Under the pieces are notes generated by a model that saw only the letters and a program-made list of their open reading frames with translations, searched no databases and was not told the DNA's origin. Positions 8,336-17,473 of a stretch of DNA of 64,000 nt are shown piece by piece. Location: positions 36,987 through 100,986 of the forward strand of contig JAJEPU010000006.1 in the NCBI GenBank assembly GCA_020686985.1. Direction: 5' to 3'. Both the position numbers and the translations under genes were made by a program. This stretch comes from Brotaphodocola catenula (GTDB lineage Bacteria; Bacillota; Clostridia; Lachnospirales; Lachnospiraceae). The stretch's first letter is position 1. Every line of letters begins with the position of its first letter.

Positions 8336-9043
8336 TTAAAATGCCTGCCCACATGTTGTACAAACAGTGCCTTGAGCCTGCGCACTTTTTTTCTGCTCCC
8401 GTTTTTCCTGCATTCTTGCCTCTCTCTCAAGAGCTTCTGCTTTTGAGAAGACGCAACCGCAGTAATTCTGGCGGTAAAGACCGTACTCCTCCGAGAGCTC
8501 AACCGAGCGCTTATATCCGTTCTTTTTCTTGAAATCGGACGGCAGATGCTCAACCTTATAGATTTCTCCGAGTTCTTCACCGATCTCATTGAGCTTCTGT
8601 GCATTCTTCAGCGGACTGATCGTCAGCGTCGTCGCAAAGTAATCAAAATCCCCTTCTGACGCAAGTTTTGCGGACTCCTCAAGGCGCAGTCGATAACAGC
8701 GAAAGCACCGCTCTCCACCCTCCGGCACCTTCTCATAGCCCTTGCTGATCTCATAGAACCGCTCCGGCTCATAGTCGCCAATCACAAGGTGAACCGGGTG
8801 AATCACCAGAAGCTCCGCAATCAGTTTTTTCAGTTCTTCTACCCGCTTTTCAAATTCCTCCTGTGGGGAAATGTTCGGATTGTAGTAAAACACCGTAATG
8901 TCAAAATACTTTGACAGATACTCCAGAACGTAGCTGCTGCACGGTGCACAGCAACTATGCAGCAAGAGCCGGGGAACCCGGCTCTTGCTCTGGTTTTCTT
9001 CTATGATCTTTTCCAGTTCTTTCTGGTAATTTCTGCGATTCAT
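8336..9043 (-). CDS. queH: Epoxyqueuosine reductase QueH
   Basis: 235 residues. QueH reduces epoxyqueuosine to queuosine in the wobble position of tRNAs with GUN anticodons and is the non-cobalamin alternative to QueG. The family cysteine sets are present: HSCCAPCSS near residue 33, ERCFRCYRLRLE near 115 and NYCGCVFS near 198. These serve an Fe-S cluster and an adjacent metal. An extra CTTCG occurs at the extreme C terminus. The first possible codon is GTG at 9049, but the ATG two codons later has GGAG at better spacing and is preferred. It lies between rpoD and ptsH; no other queuosine gene is present in the window. Confidence 0.9.
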   Translation of the reverse strand: MNRRNYQKELEKIIEENQSKSRVPRLLLHSCCAPCSSYVLEYLSKYFDITVFYYNPNISPQEEFEKRVEELKKLIAELLVIHPVHLVIGDYEPERFYEISKGYEKVPEGGERCFRCYRLRLEESAKLASEGDFDYFATTLTISPLKNAQKLNEIGEELGEIYKVEHLPSDFKKKNGYKRSVELSEEYGLYRQNYCGCVFSKAEALEREARMQEKREQKKSAQAQGTVCTTCGQAF

Positions 9044-9146
9044 CTGCACGCTCCATACCTTTGCGCTTATACGCTCTTTTCTGTTTTAAAGTCTCTTAGA
9101 AAACCCGTATTTATTCTTTTTCTAATTCTAATTCAAAACTCGACAC

Positions 9147-10277
9147 TTACAGGAAGTCACGAATCCGCTTGCTTCTCACCGGATTACGCAGTTTGCGCAG
9201 GGCTTTCGCCTCAATCTGACGAATACGCTCACGGGTAACGTTGAACTCCTTGCCGACCTCCTCAAGGGTGCGCGGATGTCCATCTTCAAGACCGAAACGC
9301 AGGACGATAACCTGACGCTCACGCTCCTTCAAATCACCCAGAAGCGCATCAATGTGCTCTCTGAGCATGACAGACTCCACATTGCCCTCCGGGGTCACAA
9401 CATTGTTATCTGCAACGAAATCGCCGAGGTTGGAGTCATCCTCCTCACCGATCGGGGTCTCAAGGGATGCAGGCTCTCTTGCGATCTGCATGATCTCCAT
9501 CACCTTGTCCTCGGACATCTCAAGTGCATCTGCAAGCTCTGTCACAGACGGCTCATAGCCGAGTTCCAGAGTCAGCTTTCTCTGCATCTTTGACATCTTG
9601 TTGATCGTCTCAACCATATGAACCGGCACACGGATTGTACGAGCCTGATCTGCAAGTGCACGAGTCACAGACTGACGAATCCACCAAGTCGCATATGTAC
9701 TCAGCTTGTATCCCTTCGTATAATCAAACTTCTCTACGCCCTTGATCAGACCGAGGTTACCCTCCTGAACAAGATCCAAAAAGCTCATGCCACGTCCGGT
9801 ATAACGCTTTGCAATGCTGACTACAAGACGCAGGTTCGCCTCAATCAGGCGCTCCTTCGCATGCTCATCGCCCTCTGCCTTGCGCTTTGCCAGAGTAATC
9901 TCCTCATCTGCGCTCAACAACGGAACCGTACCGATCTCCTTTAAATACATCCGAACCGGATCCTCTGTGCCAATACCTTCCAGAAGATCTACTGCGTCCA
10001 GTTCGATATCTTCTCCATCTTTCAGGAAGCTGTCGTCCATGTCGATGTCATCATCATCAAGAAGAAGCGGTTCCTCCGCCAGCAGGTTATCATCGATTAC
10101 AGGGACAACATCAATCCGTTTCTGCTCAAGGTAGTTGTAAATCTGTTCCATCTGCTCCGGAGACAGATCATCGCCGACAAAGAAATCATTGATCTCTGTG
10201 ACATCCAGTGCATTGTGCTTCGTTTTGGCAACTTCCACCAGCTTTTTCAGCTTTTCCAAAAAATTGTCTTTTTCCAC
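9147..10277 (-). CDS. rpoD: Primary sigma factor RpoD (SigA)
   Basis: 376 residues, the usual length of a Firmicute housekeeping sigma. An acidic region 1.1 is followed by region 1.2 ([11 protein letters not shown]). The core-binding and -10 recognition region 2 reads [18 protein letters not shown] and [13 protein letters not shown] sequence ([16 protein letters not shown]). Region 4.2 is a helix-turn-helix ([20 protein letters not shown]) for -35 contact. The start is GTG with AAAGGATG before it. In many relatives rpoD follows dnaG; here dnaG is absent upstream and a good promoter of its own is present. Confidence 0.96.
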   Translation of the reverse strand: MEKDNFLEKLKKLVEVAKTKHNALDVTEINDFFVGDDLSPEQMEQIYNYLEQKRIDVVPVIDDNLLAEEPLLLDDDDIDMDDSFLKDGEDIELDAVDLLEGIGTEDPVRMYLKEIGTVPLLSADEEITLAKRKAEGDEHAKERLIEANLRLVVSIAKRYTGRGMSFLDLVQEGNLGLIKGVEKFDYTKGYKLSTYATWWIRQSVTRALADQARTIRVPVHMVETINKMSKMQRKLTLELGYEPSVTELADALEMSEDKVMEIMQIAREPASLETPIGEEDDSNLGDFVADNNVVTPEGNVESVMLREHIDALLGDLKERERQVIVLRFGLEDGHPRTLEEVGKEFNVTRERIRQIEAKALRKLRNPVRSKRIRDFL

Positions 10278-10407
10278 AGTAACATCCTTTCGCTTGAAGT
10301 GTCAAAGCGGAGCCAATCTCCGCCTCTCTACTGCCATAACCGCCCGACCCTTGACAGTTTCAGATTCCCATCACCTTTTTTCTGCCATCTGTCCGGCACG
10401 GTCAAAA

Positions 10408-10436
10408 TATGCCATAGAAGAAAATTCCATGGCATA
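10408..10436 (-). other. Hairpin in the rpoD leader
   Basis: TATGCCAT pairs with ATGGCATA around GAA/TTC within the rpoD 5' leader. A second stem, GGCGGAG with CTCCGC, lies near 10305-10323 just before the ribosome site. They may influence rpoD expression; only the pairing is seen. Confidence 0.4.
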
Positions 10437-10458
10437 ATAAATTCCTACACAACTAATC

Positions 10459-10487
10459 ATTATATAACAGCAGGTTGCGGATTTCAA
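10459..10487 (-). promoter_or_regulatory. Promoter of rpoD
   Basis: On minus: TTGAAA (10487-10482), 17-base spacer, TATAAT (10464-10459), a near-consensus sigma-A promoter about 180 bases before the GTG start. Confidence 0.75.
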
Positions 10488-10551
10488 CATTTTTTTCTCA
10501 GTTCTTTTGTTTTTTTTGAGGTTTTTTCACGTTTTTCTCACGTTTTTCCGC

Positions 10552-11466
10552 TTAAACATCCAGATTTCTGCGAATGTTTAAACAGCGCGGAAGATTCCTG
10601 ATCGTGACCTCTGTCCGACTTCCTCCAAACTCTCCATCGAGTACCCAGTCAACTTCCTCCTCCGCCTGAATCTCGATCGAGGAAGTCCGGAATTTGTATA
10701 CCAGTTCGCTGTCCGGCTCATCGCTGAGAAAAAGTCCTGACACAATCGCACTCAGCTCGAGCGGAGTCTTCGGCGTGCGGATCAGTAGTACTTCAAAAAG
10801 TCCATCATCAAGGGCGACATTCTGGTTAATCAATCCTTTGAATCCGCCTACGCTCGTCGTGTTCGTCACCATGCCGAAGATGAACTCACCCTCAAGCGTG
10901 CCCTCCTCCCAGGTCACCTTCATCTGATAGGACTTGATTGATGTAAGGCTCTTCACACTCTCAAGCATATACGCCTGATGACCGAGAACATTTTTTCGAT
11001 CCTGAGGTGTCATATAGGAAACTTCGGTAAATGCACCAAAACCTGCAACATAGACAAAATAGCGATCCTCGCAGAACAGACCGATGTCGATCGGCACTGC
11101 GGTTCCGCGAACTGCGGTCTGCGCCGCCTCATATACCTGCTTGGGGAGTTTCAGACTAGACGCAAAATCGTTCGTCGAACCTCCCGGAATATATCCGATC
11201 TGGGGTCTGCGCTTCTCATCGATCTCCATAATACCGGAAATCGTCTCATTCAGCGTGCCATCTCCTCCACTGCATACAATCAGATCATACCTTGCACCTT
11301 CTTTCGATGCAGTATTTTTTGCATCCTTCGGCGCCTGCGTCACATGAACCTGTACATGATATCCTTCCGCCGAAAAGAGATCCAGAATTTCAAGAAGTTT
11401 TCTGCGAATCCGCTCCCTGCCCGACCTGGGATTAATGATAAAAAGCATTCTTTTTTTTGTGCTCAT
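10552..11466 (-). CDS. Diacylglycerol kinase-like lipid kinase (DgkB/YegS family)
   Basis: 304 residues. The family phosphorylates diacylglycerol or related lipids at the inner membrane face, recycling lipid head-group products. The catalytic N-terminal domain shows the family opening INPRSGRERI and the nucleotide loop CSGGDGTLNETI near residue 67, then GGSTNDFASSL. The C-terminal beta domain holds ALDDGLFEVLLI and DGEFGG. A GTG 24 bases upstream could also start, but ATG at 11466 has AGGTG at 8-base spacing and is chosen. The stop codon lies inside an inverted repeat (TTTAAACAT / ATGTTTAA, about 10552-10583) that may act in 3'-end formation. The lipid acted on is not resolvable. Confidence 0.85.
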   Translation of the reverse strand: MSTKKRMLFIINPRSGRERIRRKLLEILDLFSAEGYHVQVHVTQAPKDAKNTASKEGARYDLIVCSGGDGTLNETISGIMEIDEKRRPQIGYIPGGSTNDFASSLKLPKQVYEAAQTAVRGTAVPIDIGLFCEDRYFVYVAGFGAFTEVSYMTPQDRKNVLGHQAYMLESVKSLTSIKSYQMKVTWEEGTLEGEFIFGMVTNTTSVGGFKGLINQNVALDDGLFEVLLIRTPKTPLELSAIVSGLFLSDEPDSELVYKFRTSSIEIQAEEEVDWVLDGEFGGSRTEVTIRNLPRCLNIRRNLDV

Positions 11467-11580
11467 AATACTGTCACCTGCCTCTGTCACTCTTCAACTG
11501 ATCGTTACCGTTCATGCCCCGCACAAACGGTAACAGATTTTGCCGATTCCCCTTCACTCATTCCCAACGAAATAAATTAC

Positions 11581-12738
11581 CTACTTTCCAGTTTCTCTCA
11601 AAATCTCTTTTGTATACCCGGCAAATGCACCCGGAAGCGGATAAGTTTCAATCAGATCCCTGCGCCTCACTGCGAGAAAGCGCTCCGGAACCGCACCGGA
11701 AAGCAACACCCGGTATCCAATCATTCTCCACTCGACATGAGAAAAAATGTGTTTTGTCTTCGGAAGTACCTTGATCTCAATGACCTGTCCCGGCTCAAAT
11801 CCGAAGACTTCAGCAAGTTTCTCCGGCTCAAGCTGTCCGTCCGCATTCGGAAGCTCGTAAAGCCCTGCAAGAAGCCCCTGATCCGGTCGTTTTCCGATCG
11901 CAATCCGCTGACTCTGATCCTCGAGAATACATACGGTACGCTCCTCAATCCTGCGCTGTTTTTTCGGCGTCTTGACTGGGATCTGTGCGGTCAGATTCCG
12001 GCGATGCGCCAGACACAGCGACTCAAACGGACAGACCATGCATTTCGGTTCACCGTTTGGCACACAGACAATCGCTCCGGTCTCAATCAAGCCCTGGTTG
12101 AACTCGCTTGCGCGCCCCTGCGGGATCACACTCTGAAGCAGAGATTCAACTTTTCGTCTCGTCGCCGGTTTCAGGATATCCTCTGTACTCGCCATCACTC
12201 TCGAGATCACGCGAAGCACATTTCCATCGACTGCCGGAACTGCAATTCCAAATGCAATCGAGGCAATCGCCCCCGCAGTGTAACTCCCGATTCCCGGAAG
12301 TTTCAGAAGCTTTTGATGGTCAGCCGGGATCACCCCGCCGTATTCTTCCACAATGACCTGAGCCGACTTTTTTAAGTTTCTGGCACGGCTGTAATAGCCG
12401 AGTCCCTCCCAGAGTTTCATCAGCCGGTCATCGGAAACCTCAGCGAGATCTGCGACCGTCGGAAGTGCGCCCATGAAACGCTCAAAATAGGGCTTTACCG
12501 CCTCCACCCTCGTCTGCTGAAGCATAATCTCGGAAATCCAGACGCGGTACGGCTCGGGATTCTCCCTCCACGGAAGAATCCGGCGATTCTTCTCATACCA
12601 TGCAAGCAGAGGACGAACTCCCGCACGCAGACGCTCCTCCTCCGACATTGGACTCTCCTTACTCTCTGCAACCTGAATCCGATCGTAGAGATGATCAAGA
12701 TGATTAAGTTCGTCCTGAAACGTATCAAACATATCCAT
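11581..12738 (-). CDS. mutY: A/G-specific adenine DNA glycosylase MutY
   Basis: 385 residues. MutY removes adenine mispaired with 8-oxoguanine. The catalytic Glu lies in WISEIMLQQTRVE, the helix-hairpin-helix is LPGIGSYTAGAI, and the catalytic Asp is in VDGNVLRVISR. The Fe-S cluster cysteines are in CVPNGEPKCMVCPFESLC. A C-terminal MutT-like domain that recognises 8-oxoG spans about 240-380. A longer open frame exists, but ATG at 12738 has GAGG at 5-base spacing and overlaps the end of birA by 14 bases, indicating translational coupling. About 37 residues precede the conserved PWRENPEPYR, slightly longer than in many homologues. Confidence 0.93.
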   Translation of the reverse strand: MDMFDTFQDELNHLDHLYDRIQVAESKESPMSEEERLRAGVRPLLAWYEKNRRILPWRENPEPYRVWISEIMLQQTRVEAVKPYFERFMGALPTVADLAEVSDDRLMKLWEGLGYYSRARNLKKSAQVIVEEYGGVIPADHQKLLKLPGIGSYTAGAIASIAFGIAVPAVDGNVLRVISRVMASTEDILKPATRRKVESLLQSVIPQGRASEFNQGLIETGAIVCVPNGEPKCMVCPFESLCLAHRRNLTAQIPVKTPKKQRRIEERTVCILEDQSQRIAIGKRPDQGLLAGLYELPNADGQLEPEKLAEVFGFEPGQVIEIKVLPKTKHIFSHVEWRMIGYRVLLSGAVPERFLAVRRRDLIETYPLPGAFAGYTKEILRETGK

Positions 12739-13702
12739 AAATGCCTCGCACGGACACCTCGCCTGACATGACTTCGCGCATCTCGCCGTTTGTCTCCACA
12801 ATCAGCTCACCGGTGTCTGTGATTCCGTGAGAAATGCCGAGATAGTCTCCCTTAGGCGCAAGTACCTTTACCTCCCGCCCAATATTGACGAGACGGGAAT
12901 TGTACTCCTCTTTCAGAAGACTCAAATCCAGCGTCTTCTTGTAGGTCTCATAGAAGCCCTCCCACGCCTTTAAGATGCTTGCGACAAGCGGGGCACGGCG
13001 CACAATATGACCTGTCTCAATCGCAAGCGAGGTCGCCGTCTTGCTGATCTCCTCCGGGAAATCTTTCGTGTTGACATTGATGCCGATTCCGACAACGACG
13101 TAGCGAATGCTGTCCTCCTCTGTGCTCATCTCCGTCAAAATACCGCAGATCTTACGTCCGTTTAACACGATATCATTCGGCCACTTGATCTGACAGTCAA
13201 GTCCGGTCTGCTCACGAATGCCTTTCTCTACCGACATCGCCGCCACAAGCGTCAGCATCGACGCATATTCCGGCGCAAAATCCGGTCGCAGAAGAAAGCT
13301 CATCCAGATTCCGCTTCCTCTCGGAGAAGTCCATGCACGCCCTCTGCGCCCTTTTCCTGCCGTCTGAATCTCCGCAATTGCAAGCGTTCCATCCGGCGCA
13401 CCATTTTCCGCCATCCGTCGGATCTCATTGTTCGTGGAATCAATCTCATCGATAAACCGAAGATTTCGTCCAAGGCTCTTCGTCTCGAGCACACTCGCAA
13501 TCTCTGCCTCCGAGAGAACATCCCCGGCACCGCAGAGGCGGTATCCCCGGCTTCTGACCGCCTCGATCTCGTATCCCTCTTCTCTCAGCTGTCCGATGAC
13601 CTTCCAGACCGCTGTGCGCGATACGCCGAGCCGGTCACACAATTCCTGACCGGAGACGTAACCATCCGTCTCCTTCAGACATGTCAAAATTTCTGTCTTC
13701 AC
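12725..13702 (-). CDS. birA: Biotin--protein ligase / biotin operon repressor BirA
   Basis: 325 residues with an N-terminal winged helix (about 1-60, GQELCDRLGVSRTAVWKVIG), so it is the bifunctional type: it attaches biotin to carboxylases and represses biotin genes when saturated. The ligase domain has GKGRRGRAWTSPRG (biotinyl-adenylate loop), KWPNDIVLNGRKICGILTE with the catalytic Lys, and a C-terminal SH3-like domain. The start is GTG with GGAGGTAGAAA. It overlaps mutY downstream and lies 3 bases from the small membrane protein gene upstream, suggesting an argF-membrane protein-birA-mutY transcript. Confidence 0.93.
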   Translation of the reverse strand: MKTEILTCLKETDGYVSGQELCDRLGVSRTAVWKVIGQLREEGYEIEAVRSRGYRLCGAGDVLSEAEIASVLETKSLGRNLRFIDEIDSTNNEIRRMAENGAPDGTLAIAEIQTAGKGRRGRAWTSPRGSGIWMSFLLRPDFAPEYASMLTLVAAMSVEKGIREQTGLDCQIKWPNDIVLNGRKICGILTEMSTEEDSIRYVVVGIGINVNTKDFPEEISKTATSLAIETGHIVRRAPLVASILKAWEGFYETYKKTLDLSLLKEEYNSRLVNIGREVKVLAPKGDYLGISHGITDTGELIVETNGEMREVMSGEVSVRGIYGYV

Positions 13703-13705
13703 TTT

Positions 13706-14011
13706 CTACCTCCAGATACTGACAGCGCTGATGATCCCCACTGTCAGAAGAAATATGGCAAGCAGTCCATATAAAAGCCCTGCCGTCCGGCCTCTCCGGT
13801 CATGTCCTGCCGACTGAAAACGAAACCACCCATTGACTCCGTTTAAAAAGGACGCCAGCCAGAACACTGCCGGAAACAAGATCCGGTTCTTCACCGGATC
13901 TAAAAAAGCCAGCACCACGCAGACGACGACGAGGATTCCCACCACAATGTGAAGCATATCCAGAATCATCGCCATACTGCGCGGATTTCTCTTTTTTTCT
14001 CTCAAAATCAT
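13706..14011 (-). CDS. Small membrane protein of unknown function
   Basis: 101 residues with three probable membrane helices (about 13-37, 43-60 and 77-98), a basic N terminus and the segment [20 protein letters not shown]. It resembles small uncharacterised membrane proteins found in Lachnospiraceae, but no function is known. The ATG overlaps the argF stop (ATGA) and it is followed 3 bases later by birA, so it is translated from the same message. Confidence 0.75.
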   Translation of the reverse strand: MILREKKRNPRSMAMILDMLHIVVGILVVVCVVLAFLDPVKNRILFPAVFWLASFLNGVNGWFRFQSAGHDRRGRTAGLLYGLLAIFLLTVGIISAVSIWR

Positions 14012-15003
14012 CCCTGCTCTCCAAGCGTGGCAACCATAACCGCCTTAATTGTATGCATGCGGTTCTCTGCTTCCTCAAAGACTCTTGAGCACGGTGCCTC
14101 AAATACCTCATCAGTGACTTCCATGTCGGTGATGTTAAATCTCTCGCCCATCTCCTTGCCGATCTTCGTCTTCAGATCGTGGAAAGCCGGCAGGCAGTGC
14201 AGGAAGATTGCCTGTTCACCTGCATTCTTCATCACATCCATCGTTACCTTGTACGGACTCAGCTCGTTGATACGCTCTGTCCATACCTCATCCGGCTCGC
14301 CCATCGATACCCATACATCGGTGTAAACGACATCTGCGCCCTTGGTTCCTTCCATCACATCCTCGGTCAGCGTGATCGTACCGCCGGATGCCTTTGCGTA
14401 CTCCTGGCACTGTGCGACAAGCTCCTCGTTCGGGAAGTACTTCTTCGGTGCACATGCAACGAAATGAAGACCGAGCTTTGAGCAGACTACCATCAGGGAA
14501 TTGCCCATATTGTAGCGAGCATCGCCCATGTATACGAGTTTTACGCCCTTGAGACGACCGAGCTGTTCACGGATCGTCAGCATGTCAGCGAGCATCTGGG
14601 TCGGATGGTACTCGTTTGTCAGACCGTTCCAAACCGGAACACCTGCATACTTTGCGAGCTCCTCAACAATCTCCTGACCGTAACCACGGTACTCGATTCC
14701 ATCGTAGATTCTGCCGAGCACACGGGCAGTATCGGCAATGCTCTCCTTCTTTCCGATCTGAGAACCGGTCGGATCGAGGTAGGTGGTTCCCATTCCCATG
14801 TCATGAGCGGCAACCTCAAACGAACAGCGGGTTCTCGTGCTCGTCTTCTCGAAAATCAGAGCAACGTTTTTTCCTCTCCAGTGGTCAACAAGAACGCCAT
14901 CTTTCTTTTTCTTCTTCAGATCTGCGGCGAGATCAAGCAGATACAGAATCTCCTCAGGTGTAAAATCCTTCAGTGTCAGAAAATTTCTTCCCTTTAAATT
15001 CAT
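14008..15003 (-). CDS. argF: Ornithine carbamoyltransferase
   Basis: 331 residues. It transfers carbamoyl from carbamoyl phosphate to ornithine, giving citrulline in arginine synthesis or the reverse in arginine breakdown. The carbamoyl-phosphate loop is STRTRCSFE, with the downstream [16 protein letters not shown] ornithine/carbamoyl-P site, the [11 protein letters not shown] region and the catalytic HCLPAFHD. No arc genes are adjacent, so a biosynthetic role is favoured. Ribosome site GGGAGGACTAAACG. The 100-bp spacer upstream is AT-rich with repeated ACAAATTA-like stretches. Confidence 0.95.
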   Translation of the reverse strand: MNLKGRNFLTLKDFTPEEILYLLDLAADLKKKKKDGVLVDHWRGKNVALIFEKTSTRTRCSFEVAAHDMGMGTTYLDPTGSQIGKKESIADTARVLGRIYDGIEYRGYGQEIVEELAKYAGVPVWNGLTNEYHPTQMLADMLTIREQLGRLKGVKLVYMGDARYNMGNSLMVVCSKLGLHFVACAPKKYFPNEELVAQCQEYAKASGGTITLTEDVMEGTKGADVVYTDVWVSMGEPDEVWTERINELSPYKVTMDVMKNAGEQAIFLHCLPAFHDLKTKIGKEMGERFNITDMEVTDEVFEAPCSRVFEEAENRMHTIKAVMVATLGEQG

Positions 15004-15105
15004 CGTTTAGTCCTCCCTGTGTCTCAAATTCTCAAATGTAGTTTTTATAGATTTTGTAGTTTGATGTTTATAATTTGTGATTTCTAATTTGTGATTTTGG
15101 TTTCT

Positions 15106-16029
15106 CTAGTCTTCCTTTGCAACTTCCACAACAGACTTCACAAGACCTGCCATATTCTGAATCTCTGACGGAATGATGATCTTTGTCGCCTTTCCGTCCG
15201 CAATCGTCGCAAATGCCTCGAGACTCTTGAGACGCAGAACCGCCTCGTCAGCGCCGGCTTCCTTGAGGAAACGAAGTCCGTCTGCATTTGCCTTCTGAAC
15301 CTTTAAAATCGCCTCAGCTTCACCTTCTGCCTCGCGGATTCGCTTTTCCTTTTCTGCCTCAGCATGAAGGATCGCAGCCTGTTTGTCAGCCTCTGCGTCA
15401 AGAATTGCAGACTCTTTCTTACCCTCTGCGACAAGGATCGTTGACTTCTTCTCACCTTCCGCGCGCAGGATTGCCTCACGGCGCTCACGCTCTGCCTTCA
15501 TCTGCTTTTCCATCGCATCCTGAATTGCAGCCGGCGGAATGATATTTTTCAGCTCAACACGGTTTACCTTAATTCCCCACGGATCTGTCGCCACATCAAG
15601 GGAAGCTCGCATCTTCGTGTTAATCGTCTCTCTTGAGGTCAGCGTCTGATCAAGCTCGAGATCACCGATGATATTTCTCAGCGTTGTCGCCGTCAGGTTC
15701 TCAATCGCCATGATCGGGTTCTCGACTCCGTATGCAAACAACTTCGGATCGGTGATCTGAAAGAACACAACCGTATCGATTCGCATCGTAACGTTATCTT
15801 TTGTGATTACCGGCTGGGGAGCAAAGTCAACGACCTGCTCTTTTAAGATGACTCTCTTTGCCACGCGGTCAATAAAAGGCATCATGACGTGAACGCCAAC
15901 CGACCACGTTCCCATGTAAGCACCGAGACGTTCCACAACAAGAGCCTGCGCCTGCGGAACAATGCGCACGCAGGATGCCAGCACCATCAAAACCACAACC
16001 AGAAGCACCATGAAAATGATCAGTCCCAT
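15106..16029 (-). CDS. SPFH/Band-7 (stomatin-like, QmcA type) membrane protein
   Basis: 307 residues. One N-terminal membrane helix (about 3-22) is followed by a Band-7 domain (AQALVVERLGAYMGTWSVG to about residue 190) and a long Ala/Glu/Lys-rich coiled coil (190-250) typical of oligomeric flotillin/stomatin proteins. These form ring-like assemblies in membrane microdomains and often modulate proteases. The partner NfeD gene lies immediately upstream (5-base gap), a standard pair. Start ATG with AGAGGGGTAACATCT. Confidence 0.9.
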   Translation of the reverse strand: MGLIIFMVLLVVVLMVLASCVRIVPQAQALVVERLGAYMGTWSVGVHVMMPFIDRVAKRVILKEQVVDFAPQPVITKDNVTMRIDTVVFFQITDPKLFAYGVENPIMAIENLTATTLRNIIGDLELDQTLTSRETINTKMRASLDVATDPWGIKVNRVELKNIIPPAAIQDAMEKQMKAERERREAILRAEGEKKSTILVAEGKKESAILDAEADKQAAILHAEAEKEKRIREAEGEAEAILKVQKANADGLRFLKEAGADEAVLRLKSLEAFATIADGKATKIIIPSEIQNMAGLVKSVVEVAKED

Positions 16030-16034
16030 AGATG

Positions 16035-16469
16035 TTACCCCTCTTTCCTTGCACTCACAATCAGTTTTACACCCTGTATCTTTCGGATCTCCACGATCGT
16101 TCCCACAGGATAAATCTCTTCGTCACTCTCTGCTCTCGCTGTCCATTCCTGCCCGTTCACCATCGCAGTTCCAGTCTCTTTCCGATTGTCGATCTCTGCC
16201 GTCACGCGCGCTTCACTTCCAACCAGACTGTCCACATTTGTCTTTTCTGTGTGTGTGATACAGTGTTTTGCAAATGGGCGTGTAAGAAACAGAAGCAGAA
16301 ACGAAATCAGCACGAAACCGACGAGCTGAATCCCGGTGCTAAAGCCAAGCAGACAAAGCAGAAATCCGATAAATGCTCCTCCTGCAAACCAGATCGTCGT
16401 CAGTGCCAGAGTTGCAATCTCGATCGCAATCAACACAACGAATACAATCAACCAATAGATCGGTGTCAT
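16035..16469 (-). CDS. NfeD-like membrane protein
   Basis: 144 residues, the short NfeD form: membrane helices in about the first 75 residues, then a C-terminal OB-fold domain (VGSEARVTAEIDNRKETGTA with GQEWTARAES). It is the usual partner of the stomatin-like protein encoded next. A longer start at 16496 exists, but ATG at 16469 begins at the conserved TPIYWLIVFVVL and has GGGGG upstream. The protease domain of long NfeD proteins is absent. Confidence 0.85.
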   Translation of the reverse strand: MTPIYWLIVFVVLIAIEIATLALTTIWFAGGAFIGFLLCLLGFSTGIQLVGFVLISFLLLFLTRPFAKHCITHTEKTNVDSLVGSEARVTAEIDNRKETGTAMVNGQEWTARAESDEEIYPVGTIVEIRKIQGVKLIVSARKEG

Positions 16470-16514
16470 TTCAGGAACCCCCTTTCTGATTATCATACTA
16501 TATTTCCAAATCCA

Positions 16515-17312
16515 TTACAATCCCCTGCGCTGGCGTGCCGCCTCGAACATCAGGACGGATGATGCAACCGCCGCGTTTAAGGATTCGACCCTTCCGCACA
16601 TCGGAATCCGCACCCAGATGTCCGCTTTCTGCGCTGTCTCCTCTTTCAGACCGCTCGCCTCGTTTCCGATCAGAAATGCAGAATCATCCTTGTAATCTTC
16701 CTGATCATAGGAATTCTTTCCGTCGAGATGAGCCGCAAACATACGGATTTTCTTTGATTTGAGCTTGGCAAGTTCAGAGTCAAGATCCTCGACGTAGACG
16801 AACGGAACGCGAAGGATCGAACCCATCGTTGAGCGAATGACCTTCGGGTTATAAATGTCGGCAGTCGAGGAATCCATGATGATTCCCGTGACTCCTGCAC
16901 CCTCACCTGCACGCACGATCGTTCCGAGATTTCCCGGATCCTGAAGATGCTCAAGCACCATTAAAAGTGCTGGTTTTCCGCTCTCTGCCCGGGTCTTCGT
17001 GACATCATCAAGCTCGTAGTGATACTGGCGCACGAGAGCCAGAACCCCCTGCGGAGACTGGGTGTCGGACATCGCGCGAAATACCTCGTCGCTGACAAGC
17101 TCGACATGGCGAACGCCGTTTTTGAGTGCATTCGCCTCTTTTCCTTTTGCAAAACTCTCGGACATGTAGAGTGTATGAATCCGGTCTTTCGGGATCTCCG
17201 CACACATGCGAAGTCCCTCTGCGACGAAGAGGTCTTCCTCTCGTCTCGTCTTCGCCTTTTTTACAAGTGCACTTACATATTTTATCTGTTTGTTTGTTGT
17301 ACTGCTAATCAC
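16515..17312 (-). CDS. TrmH/SpoU-family RNA 2'-O-methyltransferase
   Basis: 265 residues. An N-terminal substrate-binding domain (about 1-90) precedes the knotted SPOUT methylase domain. Its motifs are LEHLQDPGNLGTIVRAGEGAG (Arg and Asn of motif 1), LIGNEASGLKEE (motif 2) and IPMCGRVESLNAAVASSVL (motif 3). It methylates ribose in rRNA or tRNA; the nucleotide target is not evident. Start is GTG with AAGGAAGGATTCTTGCA. It probably begins the NfeD/SPFH transcript. Confidence 0.9.
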   Translation of the reverse strand: MISSTTNKQIKYVSALVKKAKTRREEDLFVAEGLRMCAEIPKDRIHTLYMSESFAKGKEANALKNGVRHVELVSDEVFRAMSDTQSPQGVLALVRQYHYELDDVTKTRAESGKPALLMVLEHLQDPGNLGTIVRAGEGAGVTGIIMDSSTADIYNPKVIRSTMGSILRVPFVYVEDLDSELAKLKSKKIRMFAAHLDGKNSYDQEDYKDDSAFLIGNEASGLKEETAQKADIWVRIPMCGRVESLNAAVASSVLMFEAARQRRGL

Positions 17313-17368
17313 TGCAAGAATCCTTCCTTGTTTAAGTTATAAATGCTAAATAATAAAGGGCTCCTCCG

Positions 17369-17422
17369 GCGGGTAAAGTCATACAAACTCGCTCTCGCTC
17401 CGGGTTCGATGTACTTTCCCGC
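17369..17422. repeat. Short copy of the dispersed GGGTAAAGTCAT palindrome
   Basis: GCGGGTAAAGTCAT at the left pairs with ATGTACTTTCCCGC at the right, with further pairing inside (AAACTCG/CGGGTT). The same arms occur at 46224-46343. It lies in the spacer between nadE and the methyltransferase gene and may be a transcript end or repeat element. Confidence 0.55.
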
Positions 17423-17473
17423 ACTCCGTCGCCACACATACTATGACATATTTGCTCTGAATTATACTGTTTT